Under the pieces are notes generated by a model. The model saw only the letters and a list, made by a program, of their open reading frames with translations, was not told the DNA's origin and did not search any database. From Jeotgalibacillus soli (GTDB lineage Bacteria; Bacillota; Bacilli; Bacillales; Jeotgalibacillaceae), in assembly GCF_000829435.1 (NCBI RefSeq), contig NZ_JXRP01000017.1:1-64000 (forward strand): 64,000 nt of DNA. Reading direction: 5' to 3'. Made by a program: the position numbers and the translations under genes. Position 1 is the first letter of the stretch, and every line of letters begins with the position of its first letter. Shown here piece after piece: positions 25,908-34,245 of the stretch.

Positions 25908-26654
25908 ATGTCATTGCTTAATATAGAGGAATTAGTTGGTGGTTATACCAGAAAGCCAGTGTTAAACCGGATAAGCTTTCAAATGGAAAAGCAGCAAATT
26001 ATCGGGTTAATTGGTCTTAATGGTGCAGGGAAAAGTACGACAATTAAACATATTATTGGATTAATGGAGCCGCACAGCGGCACGATTAAGATAAACGGGC
26101 TTCAGCTTAAGGATGATCCTGATAAATATCGTAAGGAGTTCTCGTATATTCCGGAAGCACCCATTCTGTATGATGAGCTAACATTGGAGGAGCATTTAAA
26201 GCTAACAGCGATGGCTTACGGGCTTGAAGAAACAGAATATGAGAAGAGAATTCCTGCTTTGTTAAAAGAATTTAGGATGGAAGGAAAAATGAAATGGTTC
26301 CCAGCTCATTTCTCAAAAGGAATGAAGCAAAAGGTTATGATCATGTGTGCTTTTCTAACAAAACCGAGCTTATACATCATAGATGAACCTTTTGTTGGGT
26401 TAGACCCGCTTGCGATACAGTCGCTTTTAGATTTGATGGAAGAAATGAAGAAAGATGGATCAAGTATATTAATGTCAACACATATTCTAGCAACAGCTGA
26501 ACGGTACTGTGATTCATTTATTATTATGCATGAAGGGAAAGTAAGAGCAAAGGGGACACTTCAGGATCTCCGTCAAAAATTTTCAATGTCAGATGCAACA
26601 TTAGATGACATCTACATTCAGCTTACAAAGGAAGATTCCTATGAAGCAAATTAA
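25908..26654 (+). CDS. ecsA: ABC transporter ATP-binding protein EcsA
   Basis: EcsA energises the EcsAB membrane transporter, which in B. subtilis is needed for proper protein secretion, regulated intramembrane proteolysis by RasP, competence and sporulation. The 248-residue ATPase (B. subtilis 247) has Walker A GLNGAGKST, the signature FSKGMKQKVMI, Walker B LYIIDEPFVGLDP, and switch STHILA. ATG 25908 follows GGAAAGGG. The gene overlaps ecsB by 14 bases, so the two are translationally coupled. The third gene of the B. subtilis operon, ecsC, is absent here. Confidence 0.95.
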   Translation: MSLLNIEELVGGYTRKPVLNRISFQMEKQQIIGLIGLNGAGKSTTIKHIIGLMEPHSGTIKINGLQLKDDPDKYRKEFSYIPEAPILYDELTLEEHLKLTAMAYGLEETEYEKRIPALLKEFRMEGKMKWFPAHFSKGMKQKVMIMCAFLTKPSLYIIDEPFVGLDPLAIQSLLDLMEEMKKDGSSILMSTHILATAERYCDSFIIMHEGKVRAKGTLQDLRQKFSMSDATLDDIYIQLTKEDSYEAN

Positions 26655-27855
26655 TGAAATATGGATACAGCGCCTTCAGGATTATAATCGAGAACTTCAA
26701 AAATATTTACGCTATATTTTTAATGGTCATTTAATGTTCGTGCTGATCTTTGCCATTGGCGGCGGCGGCTATGCATACAGCGGATGGGTTAATACGCTGA
26801 CCGCAGGTTTTCCAGCAGCGATTGTCATGGCCATCATCTTAGGAATAATCGTGTCGTTTAGTCCGATTTATACATATTTAAAAGAGCCTGACAAAGTGTA
26901 TTTAACGCCGCTGGAAGGGAAGATGACCAGGTATTTTCAGAGTGCCGTTGTCAGCAGTTTTCTTTTTCAATCTTACCTGGTATTAGTGGCGCTTGCTGTC
27001 TCCATGCCCATGTATGTAAGGGTACAGGGAGCTGCATTTATTGATTTTTTCGGGCTGCTTGCCATTGTCTTGGCGTTAAAAGCTTGGAACCTTGTGATGC
27101 GCTGGACCATTTTACGCTATCAAGAAATTTCAACGCACCGTATAGATTATCTATGTCGACTTGTACTCAATAGTATATTCTTATGGACTATTTTTTCTAA
27201 TGCAGCTCTTTGGCTCCAAATCTTTGTCACTGTTTTACTGCTTGTTTATCTATTGGCATTTCGACGATTAACAGCCCAAAAGACGATAAAATGGGAGCTG
27301 TTAATTGATTTAGAACAGGCGAGGCTGCACCAATTTTATCGTTTTGCAAATATGTTTACAGATGTCCCGCATTTAAAAGGACAGGCCAAGAGACGAAAAT
27401 GGCTGGATCCATTATTGAATCGTTCTCCATATGCTTCTGCCCTTTCGTACCGCTATCTCTTTGTCAGAACTTTTCTTCGTTCAGATGAATATTTTGGTCT
27501 TTGGGTGCGATTAACGCTCATCGCATCGGTGATTATGATTGGCTCAGGGTTACTATGGGTAAAAGTTGCGGTGGCATTGTTATTCTTATATTTGACGGGA
27601 TTTCAACTCATTCCAATGCTGAAAAAGCATCAGCTGAAAATTTGGCCTGATTTATATCCGCTCCCTAAAGCGCTAAAATACTCCTCTTTTAAAGACGTAT
27701 TATCCAGAATTATTTTAGTACAGGGCGGCATCTTTATCGTTGTCAGTATATGGGGCTTCGCCTGGCTGCATACCGCCGCTGTAATCGTTGCTGTCGCGAT
27801 ATTTTACCTCTTTTTCATGTATTGGTACGTACCGAAACAACTCAAGTCATTGTAA
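26641..27855 (+). CDS. ecsB: ABC transporter permease EcsB
   Basis: The 404-residue membrane partner of EcsA (B. subtilis 408 aa) has about ten helices in three groups (N-terminal third, residues 100-215, and the C-terminal 115 residues), with a basic cytoplasmic stretch in the middle (LKGQAKRRKWLDPLLNRSPYA). ATG 26641, inside the end of ecsA, has AAAGGAAG eight bases upstream. The transported substrate is unknown. A large-loop terminator follows directly, so the operon ends here without ecsC. Confidence 0.94.
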   Translation: MKQINEIWIQRLQDYNRELQKYLRYIFNGHLMFVLIFAIGGGGYAYSGWVNTLTAGFPAAIVMAIILGIIVSFSPIYTYLKEPDKVYLTPLEGKMTRYFQSAVVSSFLFQSYLVLVALAVSMPMYVRVQGAAFIDFFGLLAIVLALKAWNLVMRWTILRYQEISTHRIDYLCRLVLNSIFLWTIFSNAALWLQIFVTVLLLVYLLAFRRLTAQKTIKWELLIDLEQARLHQFYRFANMFTDVPHLKGQAKRRKWLDPLLNRSPYASALSYRYLFVRTFLRSDEYFGLWVRLTLIASVIMIGSGLLWVKVAVALLFLYLTGFQLIPMLKKHQLKIWPDLYPLPKALKYSSFKDVLSRIILVQGGIFIVVSIWGFAWLHTAAVIVAVAIFYLFFMYWYVPKQLKSL

Positions 27856-27871
27856 AAATTAAACTAAATAT

Positions 27872-27938
27872 AAAAAAGCTGACGCAACTCTTTTCGCTGT
27901 CCTGGATTAAGGAATTGGAAAGTGCGTCAGCTTTTTTT
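27872..27938. terminator. Large-loop bidirectional terminator, ecsB / yhaA
   Basis: AAAAAAGCTGACGCA and TGCGTCAGCTTTTTTT form a 15-bp stem around a ~30-nt loop. It directly abuts the yhaA stop codon. Confidence 0.88.
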
Positions 27939-29111
27939 CTATTGTGCGTTAAGAGCTGCTGCCCCTAATGTTTTTGCTGCAATGAGCATTGCTTTTTCGT
28001 TGAAATCAAATTTTGGATGATGGTGAGGATATGGCGCTGTAACGCCTTCCGGGCATGCACCTGTAAAGAAAAAGCTGCCTTTTCGTTCCTCTAAATAATA
28101 GGCGAAATCTTCCCCGCCCATATGCGGCTCCGTTTCTTCTACGCTTGTTACTTCTGGCACTAGTTTTGCCTGTTCTACCACAAATAGTGTCTCTACTTCG
28201 TGGTTTACAACAGCTGGATAGCCTCTGAAATAATCATATTTATAATCGCAGTTTGCTGTCAGACATGTACCTTTGACGATTCGTCCAATCTCTTCTTCGA
28301 TTAAATCTCTAACCTCAGGATTGAAAGTGCGGACGGTCCCGATAATTTTAGCGGAATCTGCAATTACGTTAAAAGCGTTATCGGCCACAAAAGAGCCAAC
28401 CGTTACAACAGCAGAATCGATAGGGTTAACGCGGCGGCTGACAATTTGCTGAAGATTTGTCACCAGCTGTGCTCCAACGACGATTGCATCCTTTGTTTTT
28501 TGTGGCTGTGCTCCGTGGCCGCCAGCACCTTGAATCACAATTTCAAACCGGTCTGCCGCCGCCATAACAGGGCCGACACGATATTGGATTTTACCCACTG
28601 GCTCTGTTGCCCACAAATGAGTGCCAAAAACAACGTCCACACCATCTAAAGCTCCGTCTTCAATCATCGGCTTTGCACCACCTGGAGCATATTCTTCAGC
28701 ATGCTGGTGAATTAACACGTATGTACCCGCAAGCTCGTCTATCATTTCATGTAGTGTTCTACCCAAATGAAGCAAGGTGGAGGTGTGGCCGTCATGCCCG
28801 CATGCATGCATTTTGTTTGGCACGGTCGATTTATATGGTACATCCTTCTCATCCTGGATTGGCAGGGCATCAAAGTCTGCACGTAGAGCAATTGTTTTTC
28901 CCGGTTTTGCACCTCGAATTGTCGCAACCACTCCGTTTCCTCCGACGCCGGTGCGAAATTCTACTCCTAGTTCTTTATAGAAGTTAGCAATATAATTTGC
29001 TGTTTCTGTTTCTTCAAAAGAAAGCTCAGGGTGCTGATGTAAATAACGTCGTACCTCCACCATATCAGGGTAGGACTGCTCAAGTTTTTCAAAAAGTGTA
29101 TGTAGGGTCAT
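27939..29111 (-). CDS. yhaA: M20 family amidohydrolase (N-acyl amino acid hydrolase type)
   Basis: The 390-residue protein belongs to the M20 aminoacylase/IAA-amino-acid hydrolase group. Metal and catalytic landmarks in order: RADFDALPIQDE (about 77-88), MHACGHDGHTS (about 100-110), HQHAEEYAPGGA, GGHGAQPQ in the dimerisation lid region, and HMGGEDFAYYLEER near residue 333. It would release amino acids from N-acyl conjugates, using one or two metal ions bound by these His, Asp and Glu residues. The position beside ecsAB matches yhaA in B. subtilis (396 aa). AAAGGAG precedes ATG 29111. The physiological substrate is unknown. Confidence 0.92.
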   Translation of the reverse strand: MTLHTLFEKLEQSYPDMVEVRRYLHQHPELSFEETETANYIANFYKELGVEFRTGVGGNGVVATIRGAKPGKTIALRADFDALPIQDEKDVPYKSTVPNKMHACGHDGHTSTLLHLGRTLHEMIDELAGTYVLIHQHAEEYAPGGAKPMIEDGALDGVDVVFGTHLWATEPVGKIQYRVGPVMAAADRFEIVIQGAGGHGAQPQKTKDAIVVGAQLVTNLQQIVSRRVNPIDSAVVTVGSFVADNAFNVIADSAKIIGTVRTFNPEVRDLIEEEIGRIVKGTCLTANCDYKYDYFRGYPAVVNHEVETLFVVEQAKLVPEVTSVEETEPHMGGEDFAYYLEERKGSFFFTGACPEGVTAPYPHHHPKFDFNEKAMLIAAKTLGAAALNAQ

Positions 29112-29265
29112 AATGTTTCTCCTTTCGGCTTTCGAAATATCTAATATGTGAATAGTATATCATTTCTGTTTATTTTGTACACTCAATAGAGATTTTTGCT
29201 TATAAACAGGAATAAACATGATACAGTGAAGATACGTGCATGAATGGAAAGTGAGGCAAAAATGT

Positions 29266-29892
29266 ATGAAAATATTATTTTATCCTTTAGCCGCAGTCAC
29301 GTTTATTGCGGTATTGCTGCTTATGGCTGGAATTCAAACTGATTCTGTAGCTATGATGGATGCATGGGGACGTGATTTATTTGGAGGATTCGCTTTCATT
29401 ACTGTCTTTGAGTTTTTTGGTTCAGAACTTTTTCTGGGAGCAGCAGGGATCATGACGATTCTTTTTTTATGGTTTAGAAGAAAAAACTATCTCGGTATGG
29501 TCATTGTATTAGCAGCTTTAGCAGGAGGAAATGTGCTAAACAAGGGAATAAAACAATGGATCGAACGTGATCGCCCATTATCGTCGGCGGGTGAAGTCAG
29601 CTTTAGTTTCCCAAGCGGCCATGCGATGGTAAGTCTAATTGCAGTTGTTGTTATTTTTTCTCTTTTAACAGAAGACATGGAAAAAGGTATGGTTAAAATA
29701 GTACTATTCATGGTGGGTGTGTCATTGTCTGTTTTAGCTGGACTGAGCCGTGTGACTGATGAAGCCCATTATTTTTCTGATGTTATAGGAGGCTGGCTAT
29801 TAGGCTATACCTATGCAATTGTTTGTCTATTGGTTTACGAGCGGCTTTTAAAAAGAAGGCGGACAAAATTTTCTGCATCATCTCCGTCCTAA
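29266..29892 (+). CDS. PAP2 family membrane phosphatase
   Basis: The 208-residue protein has five to six helices and all three motifs of the type 2 phosphatidic acid phosphatase fold: KQWIERDRP, FPSGHAM and SRVTDEAHYFSDVIGG. Such enzymes dephosphorylate lipid phosphates outside the membrane, for example undecaprenyl pyrophosphate or phosphatidylglycerol phosphate. Which one applies here is uncertain, but location ahead of the liaFSR operon makes a lipid-II-cycle role attractive. ATG 29266 has GTGAGG upstream; the ATG at 29236 lacks a site. Confidence 0.88.
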   Translation: MKILFYPLAAVTFIAVLLLMAGIQTDSVAMMDAWGRDLFGGFAFITVFEFFGSELFLGAAGIMTILFLWFRRKNYLGMVIVLAALAGGNVLNKGIKQWIERDRPLSSAGEVSFSFPSGHAMVSLIAVVVIFSLLTEDMEKGMVKIVLFMVGVSLSVLAGLSRVTDEAHYFSDVIGGWLLGYTYAIVCLLVYERLLKRRRTKFSASSPS

Positions 29893-29901
29893 GGTGGAGA
29901 C

Positions 29902-29946
29902 AAAATCCTTCCGGTGAAGCTACAGGCTTAGCCGGATTTTTTTTAA
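29902..29946 (+). terminator. Terminator after the PAP2 gene
   Basis: AAATCC...CCGGTGAAGC pairs with GCTTAGCCGGATTT (two mismatches) and T8 follows. Confidence 0.8.
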
Positions 29947-30015
29947 GATAGGAACAAGCAGGAAAGAGAGAACTAAATCTTGAATAGGGCTAAGTTAAGA
30001 AAGAGGGCGAAGAGC

Positions 30016-30819
30016 ATGGAGGCAGGCAGTCAGCGTCAATGGGGCTGTGCAAGTGTACTGCTATTAATAGGAGCAGTACTTTTACTATTAAACTTAAACA
30101 TTGTTGAAATTGAAGGATTATCCTTTTTATCAATTGCTATTCCAGCTCTTATTTTATTATATGGTTTAAGGCTTTTATGGAGGTTTATACGGCATAGAGG
30201 TGGATTTAAACTGTTTTTTGGATTGTTTTTCACAGCTTATGGCAGCCTCTTGATTCTGGCCATTTTTAAGATTGTGGACTTTTCATATGGGGACTGGTGG
30301 AGACTGTGGCCGCTTCTTTTGATCGCCTTGGCTATTTCTATTTTTACCTCCCGCGGGAAAATTCATATTACAAGTGATGTCGAAGCTCTTAAAAACTTTA
30401 CTTCGAAACCTCATGATCAATACGAGAAGTCGTATGGGAAAACGTCTAAAAAGATTGAGGTATTCAGTGTGGGAGAGGTGAAATACAATAGCCCCAATTG
30501 GTCTTTAGAGTCAATGCGTGTCCATAAGGCAGTTGGTAACTATTATTTCGATCTTAGCAAAGCTTACGTTCCCGAAGGCGAGACTGTTTTGTATGTAACC
30601 GGCTGGGTTGGTGATGTGAAAATGCTTATTCCAGAAGATCTAAGTATCAGTGTTGAAGCGGATGTTAATGTAGGAGAAGTACGAATATTCGGAAATCACA
30701 CGGAAGGTCCAAAGGGGAATTCTCAGACGTATACTTCCAGTGATTATGAAAACGCACATAAAAAAGTGTTAATTAAAATTGATATTCGAATCGGCTCCAT
30801 CCGAATCGATCGTGTATAG
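30016..30819 (+). CDS. liaF: LiaF-type membrane inhibitor of the LiaSR system
   Basis: LiaF proteins hold the LiaS kinase silent until cell-wall antibiotics disturb the lipid II cycle. The 267-residue product has three to four N-terminal helices (GCASVLLLIGAVLLLL, then IPALILLYGLRLLW and LFFTAYGSLLILA). A soluble beta-rich LiaF/DUF2154 domain covers about 135-267, with FSVGEVKYNSPNWSLE and KMLIPEDLSISVEADVNVGEVRIFG. ATG 30016 has AGAGGG eight bases upstream; a TTG at 29980 with GGAAAGAGAG is an alternative giving 12 more residues. It is the first gene of liaF-liaS-liaR, spaced by 10-11 bp. Confidence 0.9.
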   Translation: MEAGSQRQWGCASVLLLIGAVLLLLNLNIVEIEGLSFLSIAIPALILLYGLRLLWRFIRHRGGFKLFFGLFFTAYGSLLILAIFKIVDFSYGDWWRLWPLLLIALAISIFTSRGKIHITSDVEALKNFTSKPHDQYEKSYGKTSKKIEVFSVGEVKYNSPNWSLESMRVHKAVGNYYFDLSKAYVPEGETVLYVTGWVGDVKMLIPEDLSISVEADVNVGEVRIFGNHTEGPKGNSQTYTSSDYENAHKKVLIKIDIRIGSIRIDRV

Positions 30820-30829
30820 GGAGATGCCT

Positions 30830-31867
30830 ATGAAAAATATTTATAATCTCCATTTTTGGTTTCTAATGCAGTACTTGCAATTTGTGCTTTTTGGAACAAT
30901 TGTGATTTTTGTGTTTTTGCAAATATATATTTTTGCAGCGGAGAATCCGGTTATCTCTTTGGAGCAATCTCTTTATTTCACTTTATTTGTATTTATCATA
31001 TTTAGCGGGATGACTTTTTACCTTAGCAGTCGTGCAAGCTATCTGATAAAAAGCAGGCTTGATCGGCTGGCGGCATATGTTACGACACTTAGCGGCGGAA
31101 GATATGCAGAAAGAATTGAACGCGTTTCTGTGGATGAGATCGGGCTGATCGAGGAGGAGCTGAATAATCTTGCTGGCACCATGCAGGAACAGCTGAAGTC
31201 GCTTCAGCGCATAGCAACGGAACGATCTACATTGGAAAAGCAGGCTCAACAGGCTGCCATTATTGAAGAGCGGCAACGGTTTGCAAGAGACCTCCATGAC
31301 TCTGTCAGCCAACAGCTTTTTGCTTTAAATATGCTATCCTCTGCTGCTGTAAGGTTAATTGATAAAAAACCAAATGAAGCACGGCCAATTATTTTTCAAG
31401 TTTCTGAGATTGCTGAAAAGGCCCAAGGGGAAATGAGAGCATTGCTGCTTCATTTGCGTCCGATCGATCTTAAAGGAGAGTCTTTAAAAGGAGGGCTGTT
31501 GAAGCTGATTGAAGAGCTTGAGAAAAAAACACCTATACAGTTTGAATTGAAGCTTCAGGGTATGGAAGAGATTCCAGAAACGACGGATGCACATTTATTT
31601 CGAGTTGTGCAGGAGGCGATATCTAATATTTTGAGACATGCTCAAGCCTCGAAGATTCAAATGCGTTCTGAAATAAAAGGGGCAATCTTTCATCTTTTTA
31701 TTGGAGATGACGGGCAGGGTTTTGATGTTTCAGCAGAAAAATGGACATCCTATGGTCTGCAAACAATGCGCGAGCGATGTGAGGAAATAGGGGGCACATT
31801 TGAGGTTCGATCAAAAAAGGGAGAAGGGACTTACATAAATATTCGAATTCATTTACTGGAACAATAG
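30830..31867 (+). CDS. liaS: LiaS-type sensor histidine kinase
   Basis: The 345-residue kinase has two N-terminal membrane helices close together (about 10-33 and 45-65), the short extracytoplasmic loop of intramembrane-sensing kinases. A HAMP-like linker follows (LDRLAAYVTTLSGGRYAERI), then a HisKA_3 dimerisation domain with phospho-accepting His156 in ARDLHDSVSQQLFAL, and a C-terminal ATPase domain with VVQEAISNILRHA and GDDGQGFD. It would phosphorylate LiaR in response to envelope stress. ATG 30830 has TAGGGAGATG at good spacing. Confidence 0.94.
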   Translation: MKNIYNLHFWFLMQYLQFVLFGTIVIFVFLQIYIFAAENPVISLEQSLYFTLFVFIIFSGMTFYLSSRASYLIKSRLDRLAAYVTTLSGGRYAERIERVSVDEIGLIEEELNNLAGTMQEQLKSLQRIATERSTLEKQAQQAAIIEERQRFARDLHDSVSQQLFALNMLSSAAVRLIDKKPNEARPIIFQVSEIAEKAQGEMRALLLHLRPIDLKGESLKGGLLKLIEELEKKTPIQFELKLQGMEEIPETTDAHLFRVVQEAISNILRHAQASKIQMRSEIKGAIFHLFIGDDGQGFDVSAEKWTSYGLQTMRERCEEIGGTFEVRSKKGEGTYINIRIHLLEQ

Positions 31868-31878
31868 GGGGAGAAAAA

Positions 31879-32526
31879 ATGGCAGCTATACGTGTAATGA
31901 TTGTTGATGATCACGAGATGGTGAGACTGGGAATTAAATCATACTTAATGACAGAAGAGAATATCGATTTTCTTGGGGAAGCAAGCAATGGAAAAGAGGC
32001 AGCAGAGCTTGCAATGAAGGTCCGTCCTGACGTGATTTTAATGGATTTACTGATGGAGGGCGGGACAGGAATAGATGCTACCCGTGATATCTTGTCTTTT
32101 TTGCCGGACTGCCGCATTATCATTTTAACAAGTTATTATGATGACGAACAGGTATTTCCTGCACTTGAAGCTGGAGCGCATAGTTATATCTTAAAAACGT
32201 CTTCGGCACCGGATATATTATCAGCCATCTATAAAGCTTCAAATGGAGAGGCTGTCATTGAACCACAGGTTGCGAATAAATTAATGACACGATTTCGAAC
32301 AAAGGAAAGAGTTCTCCATGACGATTTGACTGAACGGGAAATGGATGTGCTTGAGTGTCTTGGAGATGGGCTGACCAATCAGGAGATTGCTGATACGTTG
32401 TTTATAGGGATTAAAACGGTAAAAACACATGTCAGTAATATTTTAAGTAAATTGGAAAAAAATGATCGGACGCAGGCTGCTATCTATGCAAATCGAAATG
32501 GACTCCTCAGGAAAAAACATACATAG
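31879..32526 (+). CDS. liaR: LiaR-type response regulator
   Basis: This is a 215-residue NarL/FixJ-class regulator. The receiver domain holds the acidic pair Asp10-Asp11, phospho-acceptor Asp56 (VILMDLLMEGG), and Lys near 106 (ILKTSS). The C-terminal helix-turn-helix (about 148-205) has LTEREMDVLECLGDGLTNQEIA and KTVKTHVSNILSKL. It is activated by LiaS. In B. subtilis LiaR mainly induces liaIH; no such target genes are in this window. Good site GGGGGAG before the ATG and a terminator after. Confidence 0.95.
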   Translation: MAAIRVMIVDDHEMVRLGIKSYLMTEENIDFLGEASNGKEAAELAMKVRPDVILMDLLMEGGTGIDATRDILSFLPDCRIIILTSYYDDEQVFPALEAGAHSYILKTSSAPDILSAIYKASNGEAVIEPQVANKLMTRFRTKERVLHDDLTEREMDVLECLGDGLTNQEIADTLFIGIKTVKTHVSNILSKLEKNDRTQAAIYANRNGLLRKKHT

Positions 32527-32561
32527 AAAAAAGCTGTCGGGGCGACCTGACAGCTTTTTTG
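32527..32561 (+). terminator. liaFSR operon terminator
   Basis: AAAAAGCTGTC and GACAGCTTTTTT pair around GGGGCGACCT, with a U tract after. Confidence 0.93.
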
Positions 32562-32661
32562 ATCCAATCAAAGTGCTTAATATCGAGATATTTTCAGTGA
32601 TGGGTGGCAACTTTACAATTGCCTTTGATATCCACACACGATCTCAACACATTTCTTGTGA

Positions 32662-33171
32662 TTATTCTTCGGGCTGTGCCACGTATTTTGTAACGAACGA
32701 TGAACGAGGAAAGATCGTCTTTTGGTGATCGATGCCCTGATCAGTACCTCGTTTAGTGTGAGCCTTATTATAAGCTGTAGATGTTTGCCACTTTTTAAAG
32801 GATTCTTCGCTGTCCCATTGCGTAAGCACGACGTACGTATCTGAATTTAGTGGGCGCAAAACGCGAATGGCAATAAAACCTGGTTCTTGTTCAATTAATC
32901 CCGCACGATTTTTAAATCGATCCTCAAATATGGGACGTCCTTCATCAGAAACAGGGATGTTATTAAATACAAAGAAACCTGTGTCAGTTAACTGACCTGC
33001 TTCATTAAAGGCTTCATATTTTCTTGGTTCTTTAAAGATTGATTTTCCTGTGGTTTCGTGTATAAGAAGTGATGTGTCTTCGCCTGCTAATTGGATCAGT
33101 TTTTCATCCGGATACTGTTGAACAAGTTTATGTAAGTAGTCTGCGGTGCCTGAAGTGAAGTAAATATTCAT
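32662..33171 (-). CDS. hmoB: Heme-degrading monooxygenase HmoB-like
   Basis: The 169-residue protein matches YhgC/HmoB of B. subtilis in length and layout: a variable N-terminal half and a C-terminal antibiotic-biosynthesis-monooxygenase fold (about 67-160) with FVFNNIPV, NRAGLIEQEPGFIAIRVLRP and VVLTQWDSEESFKKWQTS. HmoB opens the heme ring to release iron. It lies close to hemEHY, as in B. subtilis, so heme breakdown and synthesis genes are neighbours. AAAAGGAGGAATAAGA precedes ATG 33171. Its upstream region is occupied by repeat array B starting within 40 bp of the start codon. Confidence 0.92.
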   Translation of the reverse strand: MNIYFTSGTADYLHKLVQQYPDEKLIQLAGEDTSLLIHETTGKSIFKEPRKYEAFNEAGQLTDTGFFVFNNIPVSDEGRPIFEDRFKNRAGLIEQEPGFIAIRVLRPLNSDTYVVLTQWDSEESFKKWQTSTAYNKAHTKRGTDQGIDHQKTIFPRSSFVTKYVAQPEE

Positions 33172-33210
33172 TCTTATTCCTCCTTTTAAGATAGAATTAT
33201 TCGGAAAGCT

Positions 33211-33984
33211 GCTTGTCGCAGCCGAACGAGCACCTTCTGCTTTTCTTTGATCCAGCTGCAGGCGCTAGCTGCTCGAGGTCACAAGTCAAGCCGTCTTATT
33301 GGCAAAGAGCACCAATATGTCGACTCGCCTTGTGCTTGTCGCAGCTGAACGAGCACCTTCCGCTTTTCTTTGATCCAGCTGCAGGCACTAGCTGCTCGAG
33401 GTCACAAGTCACATCGGCTCATTGGCAAAGAACGCCATTACGCCACTGCGCCTTGTGCTTGTCGCAGCTGAACGAGCACCTTCCGCTTTTCTTTGATCCA
33501 GCTGCAGGCACTAGCTGCTCGAGGTCACAAGTCACATCGGCTCATTGGCAAAGAACGCCATTACGCCACTGCGCCTTGTGCTTGTCGCAGCTGAACGAGC
33601 ACCTTCCGCTTTTCTTTGATCCAGCTGCAGGCACTAGCTGCTCGAGGTCACAAGTCACATCGGCTCATTGGCAAAGAACGCCATTACGCCACTGCGCCTT
33701 GTGCTTGTCGCAGCTGAACGAGCACCTTCCGCTTTTCTTTGATCCAGCTGCAGGTGCTAGCTGCTCGAGGTCACAAGTCACATCGGCTCATTGGCAAAGA
33801 ACGCCATTACGCCACTGCGCCTTGTGCTTGTCGCAGCCGAACGAGCACCTTCCGCTTTTCTTTGATCCAGCTGCAGGCGCTAGCTGCTCGAGGTCACAAG
33901 TCAAGCCGTCTTATTGGCAAAGAGCACCAATATGTCGACTCGCCTTGTGCTTGTCGCAGCTGAACGAGCACCTTCCGCTTTTCT
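33211..33984. repeat. Repeat array B: six 123-bp hairpin units between hmoB and hemE
   Basis: The motif GAGCACCTT(C) recurs at 33228, 33351, 33474, 33597, 33720, 33843 and 33966, an exact 123-bp period. Units 1 and 6 share one hairpin sequence (arms around TATTGGC / CACCAATA); units 2-5 share another (arms around CATTGGC / GCCATTA), so the array reads B1-B2-B2-B2-B2-B1. Outer arms CACAAG/CTTGTG and the flanks CTCGAGGTC and CTTGTCGCAGC are shared with arrays A and C. The right edge is GAAAAGCGG after TA on the minus strand. The long open frame across it (33213-34019) is a by-product of a period divisible by three. Confidence 0.95.
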
Positions 33985-34180
33985 ATAGTATAATTCTTCT
34001 CATTGATATTATCATCTAATCTGTGTGGTGAATGTGTTTTTCAGGTAGAGAGTAAGGTAGTAAAAAAGTCGATTTTATGACATTTAAGCCCGTCCCATAT
34101 ACATATACGAAGAAAACCGATATAGTTTTAGACGGTTATTATGAGCGGATCCTCTATGAAAAAGGGATAAAAGGGATTGA

Positions 34181-34211
34181 CACTGACATCTGTCAGTGAA
34201 TTGATTACAAT
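34181..34211 (+). promoter_or_regulatory. hemEHY promoter with an overlapping 18-bp palindrome
   Basis: CACTGACATCTGTCAGTG (34181-34198) is an 8-bp perfect inverted repeat with a 2-bp spacer. Within it CTGACA (34183) can act as a -35 element, 17 bp from TACAAT (34206). A protein bound here would block RNA polymerase. The repressor is not identified; in B. subtilis the hem genes are followed by the TetR-type gene yhgD, which is absent from this window. Confidence 0.65.
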
Positions 34212-34245
34212 AGAAGCATGATTGTCGAAAGGTGGATGTTGTTTA

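Noticed and set aside
28607-28987. 126-codon frame antisense to yhaA
   Set aside because: It is fully inside a well-supported M20 hydrolase gene and is a shadow of its codon bias.
33211-33984. Array B as a CRISPR
   Set aside because: The 123-bp units are continuous repeats with no unique spacers, the hairpins are far longer than CRISPR repeats, and no cas genes are present.
33213-34019. 268-codon open frame with repeated SQLNEHLPLFFDPAAG units
   Set aside because: It is the translation of the 123-bp repeat. The same peptide appears in reverse in array C on the opposite strand, so it follows the DNA repeat and not a gene.
34078-34200. 40-codon frame just upstream of hemE
   Set aside because: No ribosome binding site, it runs through the hemE promoter palindrome, and no family is recognised.
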